DNA from: DATBGS01 sp036557885
GTDB lineage: Bacteria > Chloroflexota > Ktedonobacteria > Ktedonobacterales > DATBGS01
Reading direction: 5' to 3'
DNA: 64,000 nucleotides
Assembly: GCA_036557885.1 (NCBI GenBank)
Contig: DATBGS010000069.1
Location: 25,067-89,066 of the forward strand
In this document: piece after piece, positions 51,977 through 61,165 of the stretch
Numbering within the stretch: the stretch's first letter is position 1
How the letters are laid out: the number at the start of each line of letters is the position of its first letter
The notes under the pieces: model-generated
What the model saw: only the letters and a program-made list of their open reading frames with translations
Told to the model about the DNA's origin: nothing
The model's database searches: none
Program-made: the position numbers and the translations under genes

Positions 51977-52075
51977 GCCATCCTTTGCTTGTAGCGCGGG
52001 CTGCTAGCCCGCCGGGGTAGGGCGGGGCGGCGCGGCATCATCACTGATCTTTCTTAAAGAGAAATAGAGTATCCT
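51977..52075 (+). repeat. structured spacer between nuoF and nuoG
   Basis: GCGGGCT (51996-52002) and AGCCCGC (52006-52012) form a 7-bp hairpin with loop GCT, followed by a GC-rich GGGGTAGGGCGGGGCGGCG stretch. It resembles but does not match the three-stem repeats at 54397 and 56479. There is no T-run, so readthrough into nuoG is expected. Confidence 0.55.
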
Positions 52076-54397
52076 ATGCCAGAAGAACAACCTAAAATGC
52101 TCACGGTCACCATAGACGGGCGCACCATCAGCGTCCCAGAGGGCACGCTGGTCTGGAAGGCCGCGCAACTGGCCGGAATTGAAGTTCCTATTTACTGCTA
52201 TCATCCCAAGATGCCACCGCTGGGCGCCTGTCGGATGTGCTTTGTCGAGATCGAGAAACTGCCCAAGCCGCCGCAAACGGCCTGCACCACACCCGTCACG
52301 GATGGCATGATCGTGCATACCGATACCCCGCTGGTCAAAAAATCGCGCCAGGGCACGCTGGAGTTTCTGCTCATCAATCACCCGCTGGATTGCCCCATCT
52401 GCGACAAAGGCGGCGAATGCGATCTGCAAGACTTCACCCTGCGGCATGGTCCCGGCGGCAGCCGCTTTGATCTGACCAAGCGCCACTACATCAAGCCCAT
52501 CCCCGTCAGCGACAACGTGCTGCTGGACCGCGAACGCTGCATTGCCTGCCAGCGCTGCGTGCGCTTCTCGCAAGAAGTGGCGATGGACGAAGAGGGCCTG
52601 ATCATGAATGATCGCGGCTTCAAGATTGAGGTCAGCACGCCGCCGGGGAGCCAGTACGAGAGCATCTTTTCCGGCAACACGGTGGAGATGTGCCCGGTGG
52701 GGGCGCTCACCGCCAAAAACTTCCGCTTCCGCACACGGCCCTGGGAACTGCGCAAGACACCCAGCGTCTGCGCCAGTTGCAGCGTGGGCTGCAACGTGCG
52801 CGTGGATGTGCGCGTAGACCGCATCCTGCGCCAGATGTCGCACACCAACGATAGCATTGACGATGGCTGGCTGTGTGACCGGGGGCGCTGGGGCTTTGAC
52901 TATGTGAACAGCCAGGACCGGCTGCGCACGCCGCTGGTACGCAAAAATGGACAACTGGAGCCTGCTACCTGGGACGAGGCGCTTGATCTGGTCGCCACGC
53001 GCTTGCAAGAGATTGCTGAGCGCGACGGCCCGGATGCCGTTGGCGGCATCGGCTCGACGCACACCACCAATGAAGAAGCCTATCTCTTCCAAAAGCTCTT
53101 GCGCGCCGCCCTGGGCACCAACAACGTAGACCACCATCACGGCCTCTTCCCCGCGACAACAACATCAACGCCCGGCCAGCTTCCCTGGGTCTGGACCGAC
53201 AGCATTGCTGGGCTGGAGAAAGCCTCGCATATTGTGCTGTTTGCGGCCAACCCCTACGAGCGCCAGCCGATAATTGACCTGCGCATCAAAAAGGCGCAGC
53301 GGGCTGGAGCCAAAATCTACGTCGTCTCCGAGAAGCCGACGCGCCTTGATCGCCTGGCAACGCTCAAGCTGACCTACAAGTCTGGGCAGCTTGGTGCGGT
53401 GGTGCAATTACTGCTGAGCATACTCGTGAGTCAGAATTTGACTCGCGGGTCATATTCTGACTCACGAGTTTTGTCCGAGCGGCTGCGTCAGGCTGTGGCT
53501 GGTGCGAGCAACAGCGAGATAGTGGCGCAACAAGCTGGCGTAGACGCTGAGGCGGTGCGCGCGCTGGCCCGCGAAATTGCCGGGGCAAAGGGCGCGGTGC
53601 TGCTCTATGACGAGATGGCGACCCGCGAGGAAGGCGCAGAGACGCTGGCCGCTGACCTGTTCACTCTGGCGCTGGCAACAGACAACGTTGGCCGACGTGG
53701 GGCTGGCGTTGGCCCGCTCTTTGAAGATAACAACTCGCTGGGCGCGCGCGATATGGGCCTGCTTCCCGATAGTCTGCCTGGCTACGCCAGCGTAGAAGAC
53801 GACGCGATGCAGGCGCGGCTCCGGCGCATCTGGGGCGAGGAGATGCCCAAAAATCCTGGTCTGAACTACGATCAGATGCTTGACGGTGGGGTCAAAGCGT
53901 TATATGTAATGGGTGCAGACCCGGCGCGGCATATGGCCGATGCAGCAGCGCTTGAGAAGCTGGAGTTCCTGGTCGTGCAGGCGCTGGCGCTGAACGAAAC
54001 GGCACAGTATGCCGATGTGGTCTTGCCCGCGCAATCGTATGCCGAGAAGGAAGGCACGTTTACCAATACCGAGCGCTGCGTCCAGGCGGTGCGCCAGGCC
54101 ATGCGCCCGCTGCCCGGACCCAAAGCTGATTGGGAGATTATCACCGCCCTTGGTCAGCGATTGGGCCAGGACTGGAACTATGCCAGCGCGCGTGCCATTC
54201 TGAACGAGATTGCCAGCGCTCTGCCAATTTATAGCGGCTTGAACTGGGACGTGGTGAGCAAGAGCCAGGGCATCCGCTGGCCCGCGCTGCCAGAGAATAT
54301 CGCTGAGGGCGGCTCGCCCTTCCTATCATTAGAAATCATCCAGCAAGGACTGCCGTCAGTCCAGGAAGTAGCCGAAACAACGGCTGCTGGCGACTAG
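52076..54397 (+). CDS. nuoG: NADH-quinone oxidoreductase subunit G
   Basis: A 773-residue, 75-kDa-type subunit. The cysteines for all expected clusters are present: N1b (Cys41, 52, 55, 70), N5 (His102, Cys106, 109, 115), N4 (Cys155, 158, 161, 206) and the N7-type set (Cys232, 235, 239 and the Cys of DGWLCDRGRW), the last being found only in some bacteria. The rest is a molybdopterin-oxidoreductase-like domain without visible metal ligands. At residues 450-465 a 48-base palindromic element is inserted in frame (LVSQNLTRGSYSDSRV) in a loop of this domain. The ATG at 52076 has only a weak ribosome site. Confidence 0.95.
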   Translation: MPEEQPKMLTVTIDGRTISVPEGTLVWKAAQLAGIEVPIYCYHPKMPPLGACRMCFVEIEKLPKPPQTACTTPVTDGMIVHTDTPLVKKSRQGTLEFLLINHPLDCPICDKGGECDLQDFTLRHGPGGSRFDLTKRHYIKPIPVSDNVLLDRERCIACQRCVRFSQEVAMDEEGLIMNDRGFKIEVSTPPGSQYESIFSGNTVEMCPVGALTAKNFRFRTRPWELRKTPSVCASCSVGCNVRVDVRVDRILRQMSHTNDSIDDGWLCDRGRWGFDYVNSQDRLRTPLVRKNGQLEPATWDEALDLVATRLQEIAERDGPDAVGGIGSTHTTNEEAYLFQKLLRAALGTNNVDHHHGLFPATTTSTPGQLPWVWTDSIAGLEKASHIVLFAANPYERQPIIDLRIKKAQRAGAKIYVVSEKPTRLDRLATLKLTYKSGQLGAVVQLLLSILVSQNLTRGSYSDSRVLSERLRQAVAGASNSEIVAQQAGVDAEAVRALAREIAGAKGAVLLYDEMATREEGAETLAADLFTLALATDNVGRRGAGVGPLFEDNNSLGARDMGLLPDSLPGYASVEDDAMQARLRRIWGEEMPKNPGLNYDQMLDGGVKALYVMGADPARHMADAAALEKLEFLVVQALALNETAQYADVVLPAQSYAEKEGTFTNTERCVQAVRQAMRPLPGPKADWEIITALGQRLGQDWNYASARAILNEIASALPIYSGLNWDVVSKSQGIRWPALPENIAEGGSPFLSLEIIQQGLPSVQEVAETTAAGD
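53422..53469 (+). repeat. 48-bp palindromic element inserted in frame in nuoG
   Basis: ACTCGTGAGTCAGAAT (53422-53437) and its exact reverse complement (53454-53469) flank a 16-base centre that is itself partly palindromic (TGAC...GTCA). The whole 48 bases equal 16 codons, so the frame is kept. Arms and centre share the GACTC-xCG-AGT motif, as if built from one repeated unit. The coded peptide is not part of the conserved NuoG fold as far as I can judge. Confidence 0.8.
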
Positions 54398-54465
54398 CGT
54401 ACCTGGCGACTAAAGTCGCAGCTAGGGGCCTTCGGCCACAAAGCCCGCCTGCGCGGGCTAAGACG
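54397..54465 (+). repeat. dispersed structured repeat, copy 2 (nuoG-nuoH spacer)
   Basis: Three hairpins in a row: GCGACT/AGTCGC, GGCC-TTC-GGCC and AGCCCGC-CTGC-GCGGGCT. The same order and last stem occur at 56479, and in reverse at 46860. First-stem changes between copies are paired (GCGACT/AGTCGC versus GCGATT/AATCGC), which indicates selection on structure or hairpin-driven spread. Confidence 0.78.
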
Positions 54466-54517
54466 AAACGAGACTGTGTGATCAATGCTCTAGCGGAGGA
54501 TCGCTGGAGGGAAAGAT

Positions 54518-55846
54518 ATGTCCGATACAACGCTTTATCTTCTTGCCACGCTTGCCAAGTCGGTTATCGTGATTGGCGCACTGCTGACGGCCTTTGCGTA
54601 CCTGACACTCATTGAGCGGCGGGTGATCGCTTTTATGCAATCGCGCCTGGGGCCAAACCGCGTGGGGCCGTTTGGCTTGCTGCAACCGCTGGCCGATGGC
54701 TTAAAAATGATCTTCAAAGAACACATCATCCCGTCGAAGGCGCGGGTGTTGGTGTATTTGATTGCGCCAAGCATCTCCGTTGTCGTGGCACTTTCGGCCT
54801 TTGCGGTGGTGCCGCTGGGCGGACACTGGCTGGGTGATGGCAAGCCTAGCCCCTGGGACCCCTTTATTGCTGATATTAACGTTGGCCTGCTCTACATCTT
54901 TGCTATCTCCTCGCTGGCCGTATATGGGATTGTGCTGGGTGGCTGGGCCTCCGGCAATAAATACTCGCTGCTTGGCTCGCTGCGCAGCGCCGCGCAGATG
55001 GTTTCGTATGAGGTGAGCCTGGGACTGGCGATTATGGGCGTGTTGATGTTCTCCGGTTCGCTGAGCATGCTGGATATTGTGCGCGGGCAGGTGAGCCTGG
55101 GCCTGCCCTACATCTTTGCGCAGCCATTGGGCTTCTTGCTCTACTGCACAGCAGCGCTGGCGGAAGTGAACCGCGCGCCATTTGATCTACCAGAGGCGGA
55201 GCAAGAACTGGTGGCGGGCTATCTCACTGAGTTTAGCGGGCTGCGCTGGGCGCTCTACCAGATGTCCGAATACATCAATATGATCACGGTCAGTTCGATT
55301 GCCATCACGCTGTTCCTGGGCGGGTGGACGCTCTGGCCGGTGAATAACGGCACATTCTTGAGTTGGCCGTTTCTGTGGTATTTTCTCAAGTTGGGTATCG
55401 CGCTCTTCATCTTTATCTGGCTGCGCGCCACGCTCCCGCGCATTCGCTACGATCAGTTGATGAAGGTGGGCTGGCGTATCTTGCTGCCGCTGGCGGTGCT
55501 GAACTTGCTGGTGACGGCGATTGCGGTGGCGCTGGGCTGGCCCTGGTGGACAACGGGCGCCTTTGGCCTGGGCGTAATTTTGATTGGCGCGGGCATCTGG
55601 GCGGTGCGCCGCCAGCGGCAGCAGGGCGAGAAGCCTGCTGTGGTTGGCGGGCAATTCATCATCCCGCCCAGCGTCAAGCTGGTGCATATTGGCGCTGGCG
55701 CCTCGGCGCTGGCGCTGAATACATCAGAAGACGAGGGTGAAGAAGCAGACGAGGCTGAGGCTGAGGCTGACGCTGCGCTCGCGCAAGCGCCCAAAGAGGC
55801 GAAAGCCGAGGCGGATACGGCTTCAGCAAGTGCCTCGAAGAAATAG
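54518..55846 (+). CDS. nuoH: NADH-quinone oxidoreductase subunit H, with acidic C-terminal tail
   Basis: A 442-residue membrane subunit at the junction of both arms, forming part of the quinone tunnel. The conserved parts are ERRVIAFMQSRLGPNRVGPFGLLQPLADGLKM (quoted in part), EVNRAPFDLPEAEQELVAGYLTEFSG and RATLPRIRYDQLM. The core ends near residue 355, the usual NuoH length. About 85 more residues follow, ending in an Ala/Glu/Asp-rich tail (EDEGEEADEAEAEADAALAQ), predicted cytoplasmic. ATG 54518 is preceded by GGAGGGAAAGAT. Confidence 0.94.
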   Translation: MSDTTLYLLATLAKSVIVIGALLTAFAYLTLIERRVIAFMQSRLGPNRVGPFGLLQPLADGLKMIFKEHIIPSKARVLVYLIAPSISVVVALSAFAVVPLGGHWLGDGKPSPWDPFIADINVGLLYIFAISSLAVYGIVLGGWASGNKYSLLGSLRSAAQMVSYEVSLGLAIMGVLMFSGSLSMLDIVRGQVSLGLPYIFAQPLGFLLYCTAALAEVNRAPFDLPEAEQELVAGYLTEFSGLRWALYQMSEYINMITVSSIAITLFLGGWTLWPVNNGTFLSWPFLWYFLKLGIALFIFIWLRATLPRIRYDQLMKVGWRILLPLAVLNLLVTAIAVALGWPWWTTGAFGLGVILIGAGIWAVRRQRQQGEKPAVVGGQFIIPPSVKLVHIGAGASALALNTSEDEGEEADEAEAEADAALAQAPKEAKAEADTASASASKK

Positions 55847-55872
55847 CTTGTATGGAATAAAAGGAACCAGCT

Positions 55873-56475
55873 ATGGCTTTTGATATTGTGAAGGGGTTGG
55901 GCACGACGCTGCGCCATGTGGGGCGCAAAAAGACCACCGTGTCTTACCCAGACGAAAAGCGGACGCTGCCACCGCGCTTTCGCGGGCGGCATGTGCTGCA
56001 CCGCTACGAAAATGGCCTGGAACGCTGCGTGGGCTGCTATCTTTGCGCAGGCGCCTGTCCCGCCGATGCCATTTATATTGAAGCAGAGGAAAACTCGGAA
56101 GAAAACCGCGTTTCGCCGGGCGAGCGCTATGCGCGCGTGTTTGATGTGAACCTGCTGCGCTGCATCTTCTGCGGCTATTGCGAGCAAGCCTGCCCAACGG
56201 GGGCGATCACGCTGGAGCAAGAATACGAACTGGCGGCCTATGACCCGGCAGAGATGGTGTATCACAAAGAGCAGTTGTTGGAGCCGCTGGGCCAGGCGAC
56301 GCGCGGCTCACTGGATGCCTGGGCCGACCCACCACCCGAAGAAACGCCCCAACCTGTGCCCGAACGACAGGGGTACTTCGATGGGTTGGAAGGGTCAGCC
56401 GCCGCCGTTGGGCAGGGCGATTTGCCCGCCAGGGCGCCGCTGATTAAGGAAGCAGAAGAGGAGGAGGGCGCGTGA
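55873..56475 (+). CDS. nuoI: NADH-quinone oxidoreductase subunit I
   Basis: A 200-residue subunit with two ferredoxin-type 4Fe-4S clusters, N6a and N6b. The ligands are Cys52, 55, 58 and 62 (CVGCYLCAGACP) and Cys97, 100, 103 and 107 (CIFCGYCEQACP). It connects NuoG to NuoB. The C-terminal 50 residues (PPPEETPQPVPERQGYFDG onward, ending in Glu-rich EAEEEEGA) are longer and more acidic than in most NuoI proteins. ATG 55873 has AAGGA about six to eight bases upstream. Confidence 0.95.
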   Translation: MAFDIVKGLGTTLRHVGRKKTTVSYPDEKRTLPPRFRGRHVLHRYENGLERCVGCYLCAGACPADAIYIEAEENSEENRVSPGERYARVFDVNLLRCIFCGYCEQACPTGAITLEQEYELAAYDPAEMVYHKEQLLEPLGQATRGSLDAWADPPPEETPQPVPERQGYFDGLEGSAAAVGQGDLPARAPLIKEAEEEEGA

Positions 56476-56478
56476 TCT

Positions 56479-56543
56479 GAACGCCCTGGCGATTAAAATC
56501 GCGGCTAAGGGCGTTCCGCCACAAAGCCCGCCTGCGCGGGCTG
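56479..56543 (+). repeat. dispersed structured repeat, copy 3 (nuoI-nuoJ spacer)
   Basis: Same three-stem order as copy 2: GCGATT/AATCGC, a GGGCG-TT-CCGCC-type middle part, and AGCCCGC-CTGC-GCGGGCT. It fills most of the nuoI-nuoJ spacer. No T-run follows the last stem, so termination is not expected. Confidence 0.78.
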
Positions 56544-56579
56544 GAAAACGGACGAAAAACGATCAGCCGATAAAGATAT

Positions 56580-57125
56580 ATGCATATCACGGGAACGACG
56601 ATTGCTTTTCTTGTGCTGGCGGTCACGGCCACCTTTTCCGGGTTGGGCGTGATTCTCTTCCGCAATGCCGTATATAGCGCGCTGAGCCTGATCCTGAATC
56701 TGTTCAGCCTGGCACTCTTTTTCTTGGTGCTCAACTCCCTCTTCCTGGCGGTAGTCCAGGTGCTCATTTATACCGGCGCAATCATGGTGCTGTTTTTGTT
56801 TGTGGTGACGATGCTGGCGCCTGACCCCAGCGATACCACCGAGCAGCGCGACCCGATTCGCTGGCAAAAAGGCGCGGCAGCGGGCCTGGGGGTGATTCTG
56901 GCGGGTGGCGTCTCCTACCTGCTCTTTATCACCACGCTCAGCCCGGCAGCGAAAGCCTCGGCTGAGGACAGCCTGAGCCGGATGATAGACAAAGTGGGCA
57001 GCATTCAGGCGTTTGGCCTGGCGCTGTTTCACGGCTTCCTGTTCCCGTTTGAAGTGACCAGCGTGCTGCTGGTCGTTGGGCTTATCGGGGCACTGGTGCT
57101 GGGCAGACGGGCGTCGAGAGATTAG
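56580..57125 (+). CDS. nuoJ: NADH-quinone oxidoreductase subunit J
   Basis: A 181-residue membrane subunit with five hydrophobic helices. The family core is FSGLGVILFRNAVYSALSLI, LFFLVLNSLFLAVVQVLIYTGAIMVLFLFVVTML (quoted in part), which includes the conserved pi-bulge helix 3 linked to coupling, then a periplasm-type loop and FHGFLFPFEVTSVLLVVGLIGALVLG. The ATG at 56580 has a weak ribosome site (TAAAGATAT). It follows the structured repeat in the nuoI-nuoJ spacer. Confidence 0.94.
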   Translation: MHITGTTIAFLVLAVTATFSGLGVILFRNAVYSALSLILNLFSLALFFLVLNSLFLAVVQVLIYTGAIMVLFLFVVTMLAPDPSDTTEQRDPIRWQKGAAAGLGVILAGGVSYLLFITTLSPAAKASAEDSLSRMIDKVGSIQAFGLALFHGFLFPFEVTSVLLVVGLIGALVLGRRASRD

Positions 57126-57159
57126 AGAAGCATTTAAAGAATGATTGAGGAATGAAAAT

Positions 57160-57468
57160 ATGCCCCCAGATCAACCAACTGGATATTTAATAGTGAGCGC
57201 GGTGCTGTTCACGATTGGCGTGATGGGCGTGCTGACGCGGCGCAACCCGCTGATTCAGTTTATGTCTATTGAACTGATGCTCAACGCCGTGAATTTGTCG
57301 TTTATAACCTTTGCCCATTATCTGGATTCGGTGGACGGCTGGATTTTCACCTTTCTGGTGCTGACCGTTGCCGCTGCGGAGGTCGTCGTCGGGCTGGCAA
57401 TTATCGTCTCCATCTTCCGCAGCCGCCACAATATTGACGTGGACGAACTGAACTCAATGAAGGGGTAA
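57160..57468 (+). CDS. nuoK: NADH-quinone oxidoreductase subunit K
   Basis: A 102-residue membrane subunit with three helices, related to MnhC/MrpC. Conserved parts are GVMGVLTRRNPLIQFMSIELMLNAVNLSFI, with the Glu in IELMLNAVNL, and FTFLVLTVAAAEVVVGLAIIVSIFR, with the second Glu in AAEVVVGL; both glutamates belong to the central proton path (quoted in part). The ATG at 57160 has GAGGA eight bases upstream; a TTG at 57145 is not needed. Confidence 0.95.
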   Translation: MPPDQPTGYLIVSAVLFTIGVMGVLTRRNPLIQFMSIELMLNAVNLSFITFAHYLDSVDGWIFTFLVLTVAAAEVVVGLAIIVSIFRSRHNIDVDELNSMKG

Positions 57469-57474
57469 GCAGCA

Positions 57475-59499
57475 ATGCAAGTCTTTGATCTTACCTGGCT
57501 GGTGCTGCTGCTGCCTTTGCTGGGCTTTCTGATTGTGGGCAGCCTGCGGCTTTCCGGCTGGTATACAAACAATGAAATGATTACCTGGATTGGCTGCGGC
57601 GCGATTGCGCTGGCATTTATCTTCGCGCTCATCAGCTATCTCACGCTGGTGAACTCAGCGACGCAGGCCAGCGATAGTGTGTTCTGGCGCTGGGTGCAAT
57701 CGGGCAGTTTGCATATCACCTTTGGCTTGCGGCTGGACGCGCTTTCGGGCGTGATGCTGCTGGTGGTGACGGGCGTGGGTCTGCTCATCCACATCTATTC
57801 CGCTGGCTATATGCACGACGACCCCGGCTACTGGCGCTATTATTCCTTCCTGAACTTCTTTATCTTTGCGATGGTGCTGCTCGTTTCGGCAGATAACTTC
57901 CTATTTCTGCTGGTGGGTTGGGCGCTGGTTGGCCTGGCCTCGTATCTGCTGATTGGCTTCTGGTATCAGCGGCCCAGCGCCGCCAACGCCGCCAAGAAAG
58001 CTTTTGTTGTCAATGTCATTGGCGATTTTGGCCTGATGCTCGCCATCTTCCTCCTGTTCATCAAGTTTGGCACGCTGGCCTATGGCGGCAGCAGCGGCGT
58101 CTCCGGCATTCTTTTTACTGATGCTGGCGGAACCGCAGCGGCGCCCGCCGCCTTTGCGCTCAATGACCCGATGATCATCGCCATCACGCTGCTGATCTTT
58201 GTGGGTTGTGTGGCAAAATCGGCGCAGCTCCCGCTGCACGTCTGGCTGCCCGACGCGATGGAAGGCCCCACCCCGGTCAGCGCCTTGATTCATGCTGCCA
58301 CAATGGTCACGGCGGGCGTGTATCTGGTGGCGCGGACCAGCAACCTCTTTAACCAGGCACCAGCCTCGCTCTGGGTGGTGGCAGGCATTGGCGGGGCAAC
58401 GGCGCTCTTTGCGGCCACGATTGGCCTGGTACAAAACGACATCAAGCGTATCCTGGCGTATTCCACGATCAGCCAGCTTGGGTATATGTTCCTGGCCGAG
58501 GGCGTGGGGAATTACGCGGCTGGCATCTTCCACCTGACCACCCACGCCTACTTTAAGGCGCTGCTCTTCATGTGCGCGGGCGCAGTGATTCACGCGCTGG
58601 GCGGCGAGCAGGATATTCGTAAGATGGGCGGGCTGCGCCAGAAATTGCCCTGGACCTACTGGCTGTTTCTGGTGGGCGGCCTGGCAATTGCGGGTATTGT
58701 GCCGTTGTCTGGCTTCTGGAGTAAAGACGGCATTCTGAGCACGCTGCTGGCGCTGGGCATTGCGCCTGGGGGCAACCTTTGGTATTTGGTGCTGTATGGC
58801 GTGGGGCTGCTCACGGCACTCCTGACCGGCTTCTATATCTTCCGGCTAATCTTTGTCGTCTTTCACGGTGCCTATCGCGGCGGAGAGCCAGTGCCACAGC
58901 CAGAAGGCCAGGTGGACACACGCGCGCGCCAGCGCAGGCGCGGCGACCCGCTGGCGCGGGTACATGAGGCGCCCTGGATTATGCTGGTGCCAATGCTGAT
59001 TCTGGCGTTCTTGTCTGTTGTTGGCGGTGCTTATGGCACACCCTGGGCCGACGTGCTGGGCCAGTTTTTGGCGCCAGTGCTGGGCAGCAGCTTTTCGCTG
59101 GAGCAGTTTATTCCCCAGGGCGGCTGGCTGTGGGTATCGTTCGGCGTGGGGGTCGCGGCTGGATTGTTGGGAATTCTGGGGGCCTGGTGGATGTATGTGC
59201 GGCGCGTGCCCAGCCTGAAACCAATGAAGAACCCGCTCTACCAACTGTTCTTGCATAAATACTGGGTGGATGAACTGTATGATTGGGTGCTGGTCAAGCC
59301 AATTGTTGGCACGGGGCGGTTGGCAAATCGCGTGGTCGAGGGAAGTCTGCTGGATGGCGGGGGCCGGGGGCTGGCCTGGCTGGTGGGCAAGACGAGTGTT
59401 GGCTTTCGCGCGGTGCAATCGGGTTATGTCCGCAACTACGCGCTGATCTTTCTGGTTGGCGCGGTCTTGATATTACTTTATTATATTGCCCGGCCTTGA
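57475..59499 (+). CDS. nuoL: NADH-quinone oxidoreductase subunit L
   Basis: A 674-residue antiporter-like subunit, the distal proton pump, with about 16 helices and the long lateral helix near the C terminus. Signatures: RLDALSGVMLLVVTGVGLLIHIYSAGYM, KSAQLPLHVWLPDAMEGPTPVSALIHAATMV (with the helix-7 Lys), NDIKRILAYSTISQLGYMF and HAYFKALLFMCAGAVIH (quoted in part). The polar segment after helix 14 (GGEPVPQPEGQVDTRARQRR) is the normal loop before the lateral helix, somewhat enlarged. It starts seven bases after nuoK. Confidence 0.95.
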   Translation: MQVFDLTWLVLLLPLLGFLIVGSLRLSGWYTNNEMITWIGCGAIALAFIFALISYLTLVNSATQASDSVFWRWVQSGSLHITFGLRLDALSGVMLLVVTGVGLLIHIYSAGYMHDDPGYWRYYSFLNFFIFAMVLLVSADNFLFLLVGWALVGLASYLLIGFWYQRPSAANAAKKAFVVNVIGDFGLMLAIFLLFIKFGTLAYGGSSGVSGILFTDAGGTAAAPAAFALNDPMIIAITLLIFVGCVAKSAQLPLHVWLPDAMEGPTPVSALIHAATMVTAGVYLVARTSNLFNQAPASLWVVAGIGGATALFAATIGLVQNDIKRILAYSTISQLGYMFLAEGVGNYAAGIFHLTTHAYFKALLFMCAGAVIHALGGEQDIRKMGGLRQKLPWTYWLFLVGGLAIAGIVPLSGFWSKDGILSTLLALGIAPGGNLWYLVLYGVGLLTALLTGFYIFRLIFVVFHGAYRGGEPVPQPEGQVDTRARQRRRGDPLARVHEAPWIMLVPMLILAFLSVVGGAYGTPWADVLGQFLAPVLGSSFSLEQFIPQGGWLWVSFGVGVAAGLLGILGAWWMYVRRVPSLKPMKNPLYQLFLHKYWVDELYDWVLVKPIVGTGRLANRVVEGSLLDGGGRGLAWLVGKTSVGFRAVQSGYVRNYALIFLVGAVLILLYYIARP

Positions 59500-59542
59500 C
59501 CAGACGGGACTTCTGGAGAGAAAGCCAGTATAAGATAACGCT

Positions 59543-61165
59543 ATGATACATTTTCCGCTGCTTTCAGTGATTATCTTTCTGCCTCTTGTAGCAGGTGCGC
59601 TTGTGCTCGTCTTGCCACGCGGGTGGGCAAAACCCTGGGCGCTGTTCTGGGCCATCATTGATGTTGTTCTGGCAATCATTCTCACCGCCAGCTTTGATGT
59701 CAACGCGAACAGGCTGCAATTTGTTGAGAGCATCCCCAACTGGATTCCAGGCTTTGGCGTGGGCTACAGCGTGGGGGTAGACGGCATCAGCATCTTTCTG
59801 GTTGGCCTGACCACACTGATTAGCGCTGTGGCTATTGGCGCGTCGCTCTGGAGCATCAACACGCGCGTCAAAGAATATCTGGCGCTGATGCTGCTGCTGG
59901 AGGCGGGCGTGCTGGGCGTCTTCCTGGCGACCAATCTCTTCCTGTTTTATGTCTTCTGGGAAGTGATGCTCATCCCCGCCTACTTCCTGATTGGCACCTG
60001 GGGCGGGCCACGCCGGGTCTACGCGGCCATCAAGTTTGTGCTGTACACAGCAGCAGGAAGCCTGCTGATGCTGGTGGGCATCATCACGCTGGGCGTGCTG
60101 CACCAGTTTCATGGCGGGCCACACGGCACCTTCACGCTTGATCTGGTGCAACTGGCACAAACGCCGCTGAGCAATACCGAGCAAATCTGGCTTTTCCTGG
60201 CGTTTTTTGCCGCCTTTGCCGTCAAGGTTGGGCTGGTGCCGCTGCACTCCTGGCTGCCGGATGCCTATACCGAAGCGCCCACGCCGGTGACGATCATGCT
60301 TTCCGGCGTGATGACGAAGACGGCGGCCTACGGCTTTCTGCGCTTCTGCATTGGCCTCTTCCCCGGCGCCACGCACACGCTGGTGCCGCTTATGGAGATT
60401 CTGGCAGTAGTGAGCATTCTGTATGGCGCGGTGCTGGCGCTGGTGCAAAGCGATTTCAAGCGCCTTATCGCCTATTCGAGCATCAGCCATCTGGGTGTGG
60501 TGATGCTGGGCCTGTTTGCGCTCAATACGCAGGGCATCGAGGGCGGCGTGTTGCAGATGGTCAATCATGGCATTACGATCACCGCACTCTTCTTGATCGC
60601 GGGTTATATGGAACTGCGCACCGGCACGCGCAAAATAGAGGATTTTGGCGGGCAGGCGCTGCGCTGGCCCGCGCTGGCGATTGTCTTCTTGATTGCGGCG
60701 CTTTCCTCGCTGGGGCTGCCGGGGCTAAACAGCTTTGCTGGTGAGTTCGTGACGCTGCTGGGCGTCTTCCGCGCCAACGTGGTCTACGGGGTGTTGGGCA
60801 CGCTGGTCGTCATTCCGGCGGCGTGGTATCTGCTGCGGTTCTTCCAGGGGATTATGCAGGGTCCAGCGCCGGAGCGCGGGCCGGTTGTGGCTGCCGAGCG
60901 TAAGGGCGTGGCAAAAGACCTGGATTTGAACGAATTGGCTGTGCTGCTGCCGCTGCTGGTGCTCATCTTTGTAATTGGCCTGGCACCCGGCCAGTTCACC
61001 AGCGCGATGGACCGCAGCGTGCACGCCCTGCCTGGCGTGCAGCAGACACAGGCGCCGCCTGCGCTTGCCCATGAGCCATCCAGAGATAATTCACGCATCC
61101 GTCCTGCGCCGCTTCAGCAGCAGGTCAACCAGCCCTATGTGCTTGTCTTTAATCGAGGTGTTTGA
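59543..61165 (+). CDS. nuoM: NADH-quinone oxidoreductase subunit M
   Basis: A 540-residue antiporter-like proton-pumping subunit with about 14 helices. Signatures: VGVDGISIFLVGLTTLIS, FYVFWEVMLIPAYFLIGTWG (helix 5 Glu), KVGLVPLHSWLPDAYTEAPTPVTIMLSG (helix 7 Lys), SDFKRLIAYSSISHLG and GLPGLNSFAGEFVTLLG (quoted in part). It ends with a polar tail of about 50 residues after the last helix. The stop codon overlaps the nuoN start (TGATG). Confidence 0.95.
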   Translation: MIHFPLLSVIIFLPLVAGALVLVLPRGWAKPWALFWAIIDVVLAIILTASFDVNANRLQFVESIPNWIPGFGVGYSVGVDGISIFLVGLTTLISAVAIGASLWSINTRVKEYLALMLLLEAGVLGVFLATNLFLFYVFWEVMLIPAYFLIGTWGGPRRVYAAIKFVLYTAAGSLLMLVGIITLGVLHQFHGGPHGTFTLDLVQLAQTPLSNTEQIWLFLAFFAAFAVKVGLVPLHSWLPDAYTEAPTPVTIMLSGVMTKTAAYGFLRFCIGLFPGATHTLVPLMEILAVVSILYGAVLALVQSDFKRLIAYSSISHLGVVMLGLFALNTQGIEGGVLQMVNHGITITALFLIAGYMELRTGTRKIEDFGGQALRWPALAIVFLIAALSSLGLPGLNSFAGEFVTLLGVFRANVVYGVLGTLVVIPAAWYLLRFFQGIMQGPAPERGPVVAAERKGVAKDLDLNELAVLLPLLVLIFVIGLAPGQFTSAMDRSVHALPGVQQTQAPPALAHEPSRDNSRIRPAPLQQQVNQPYVLVFNRGV

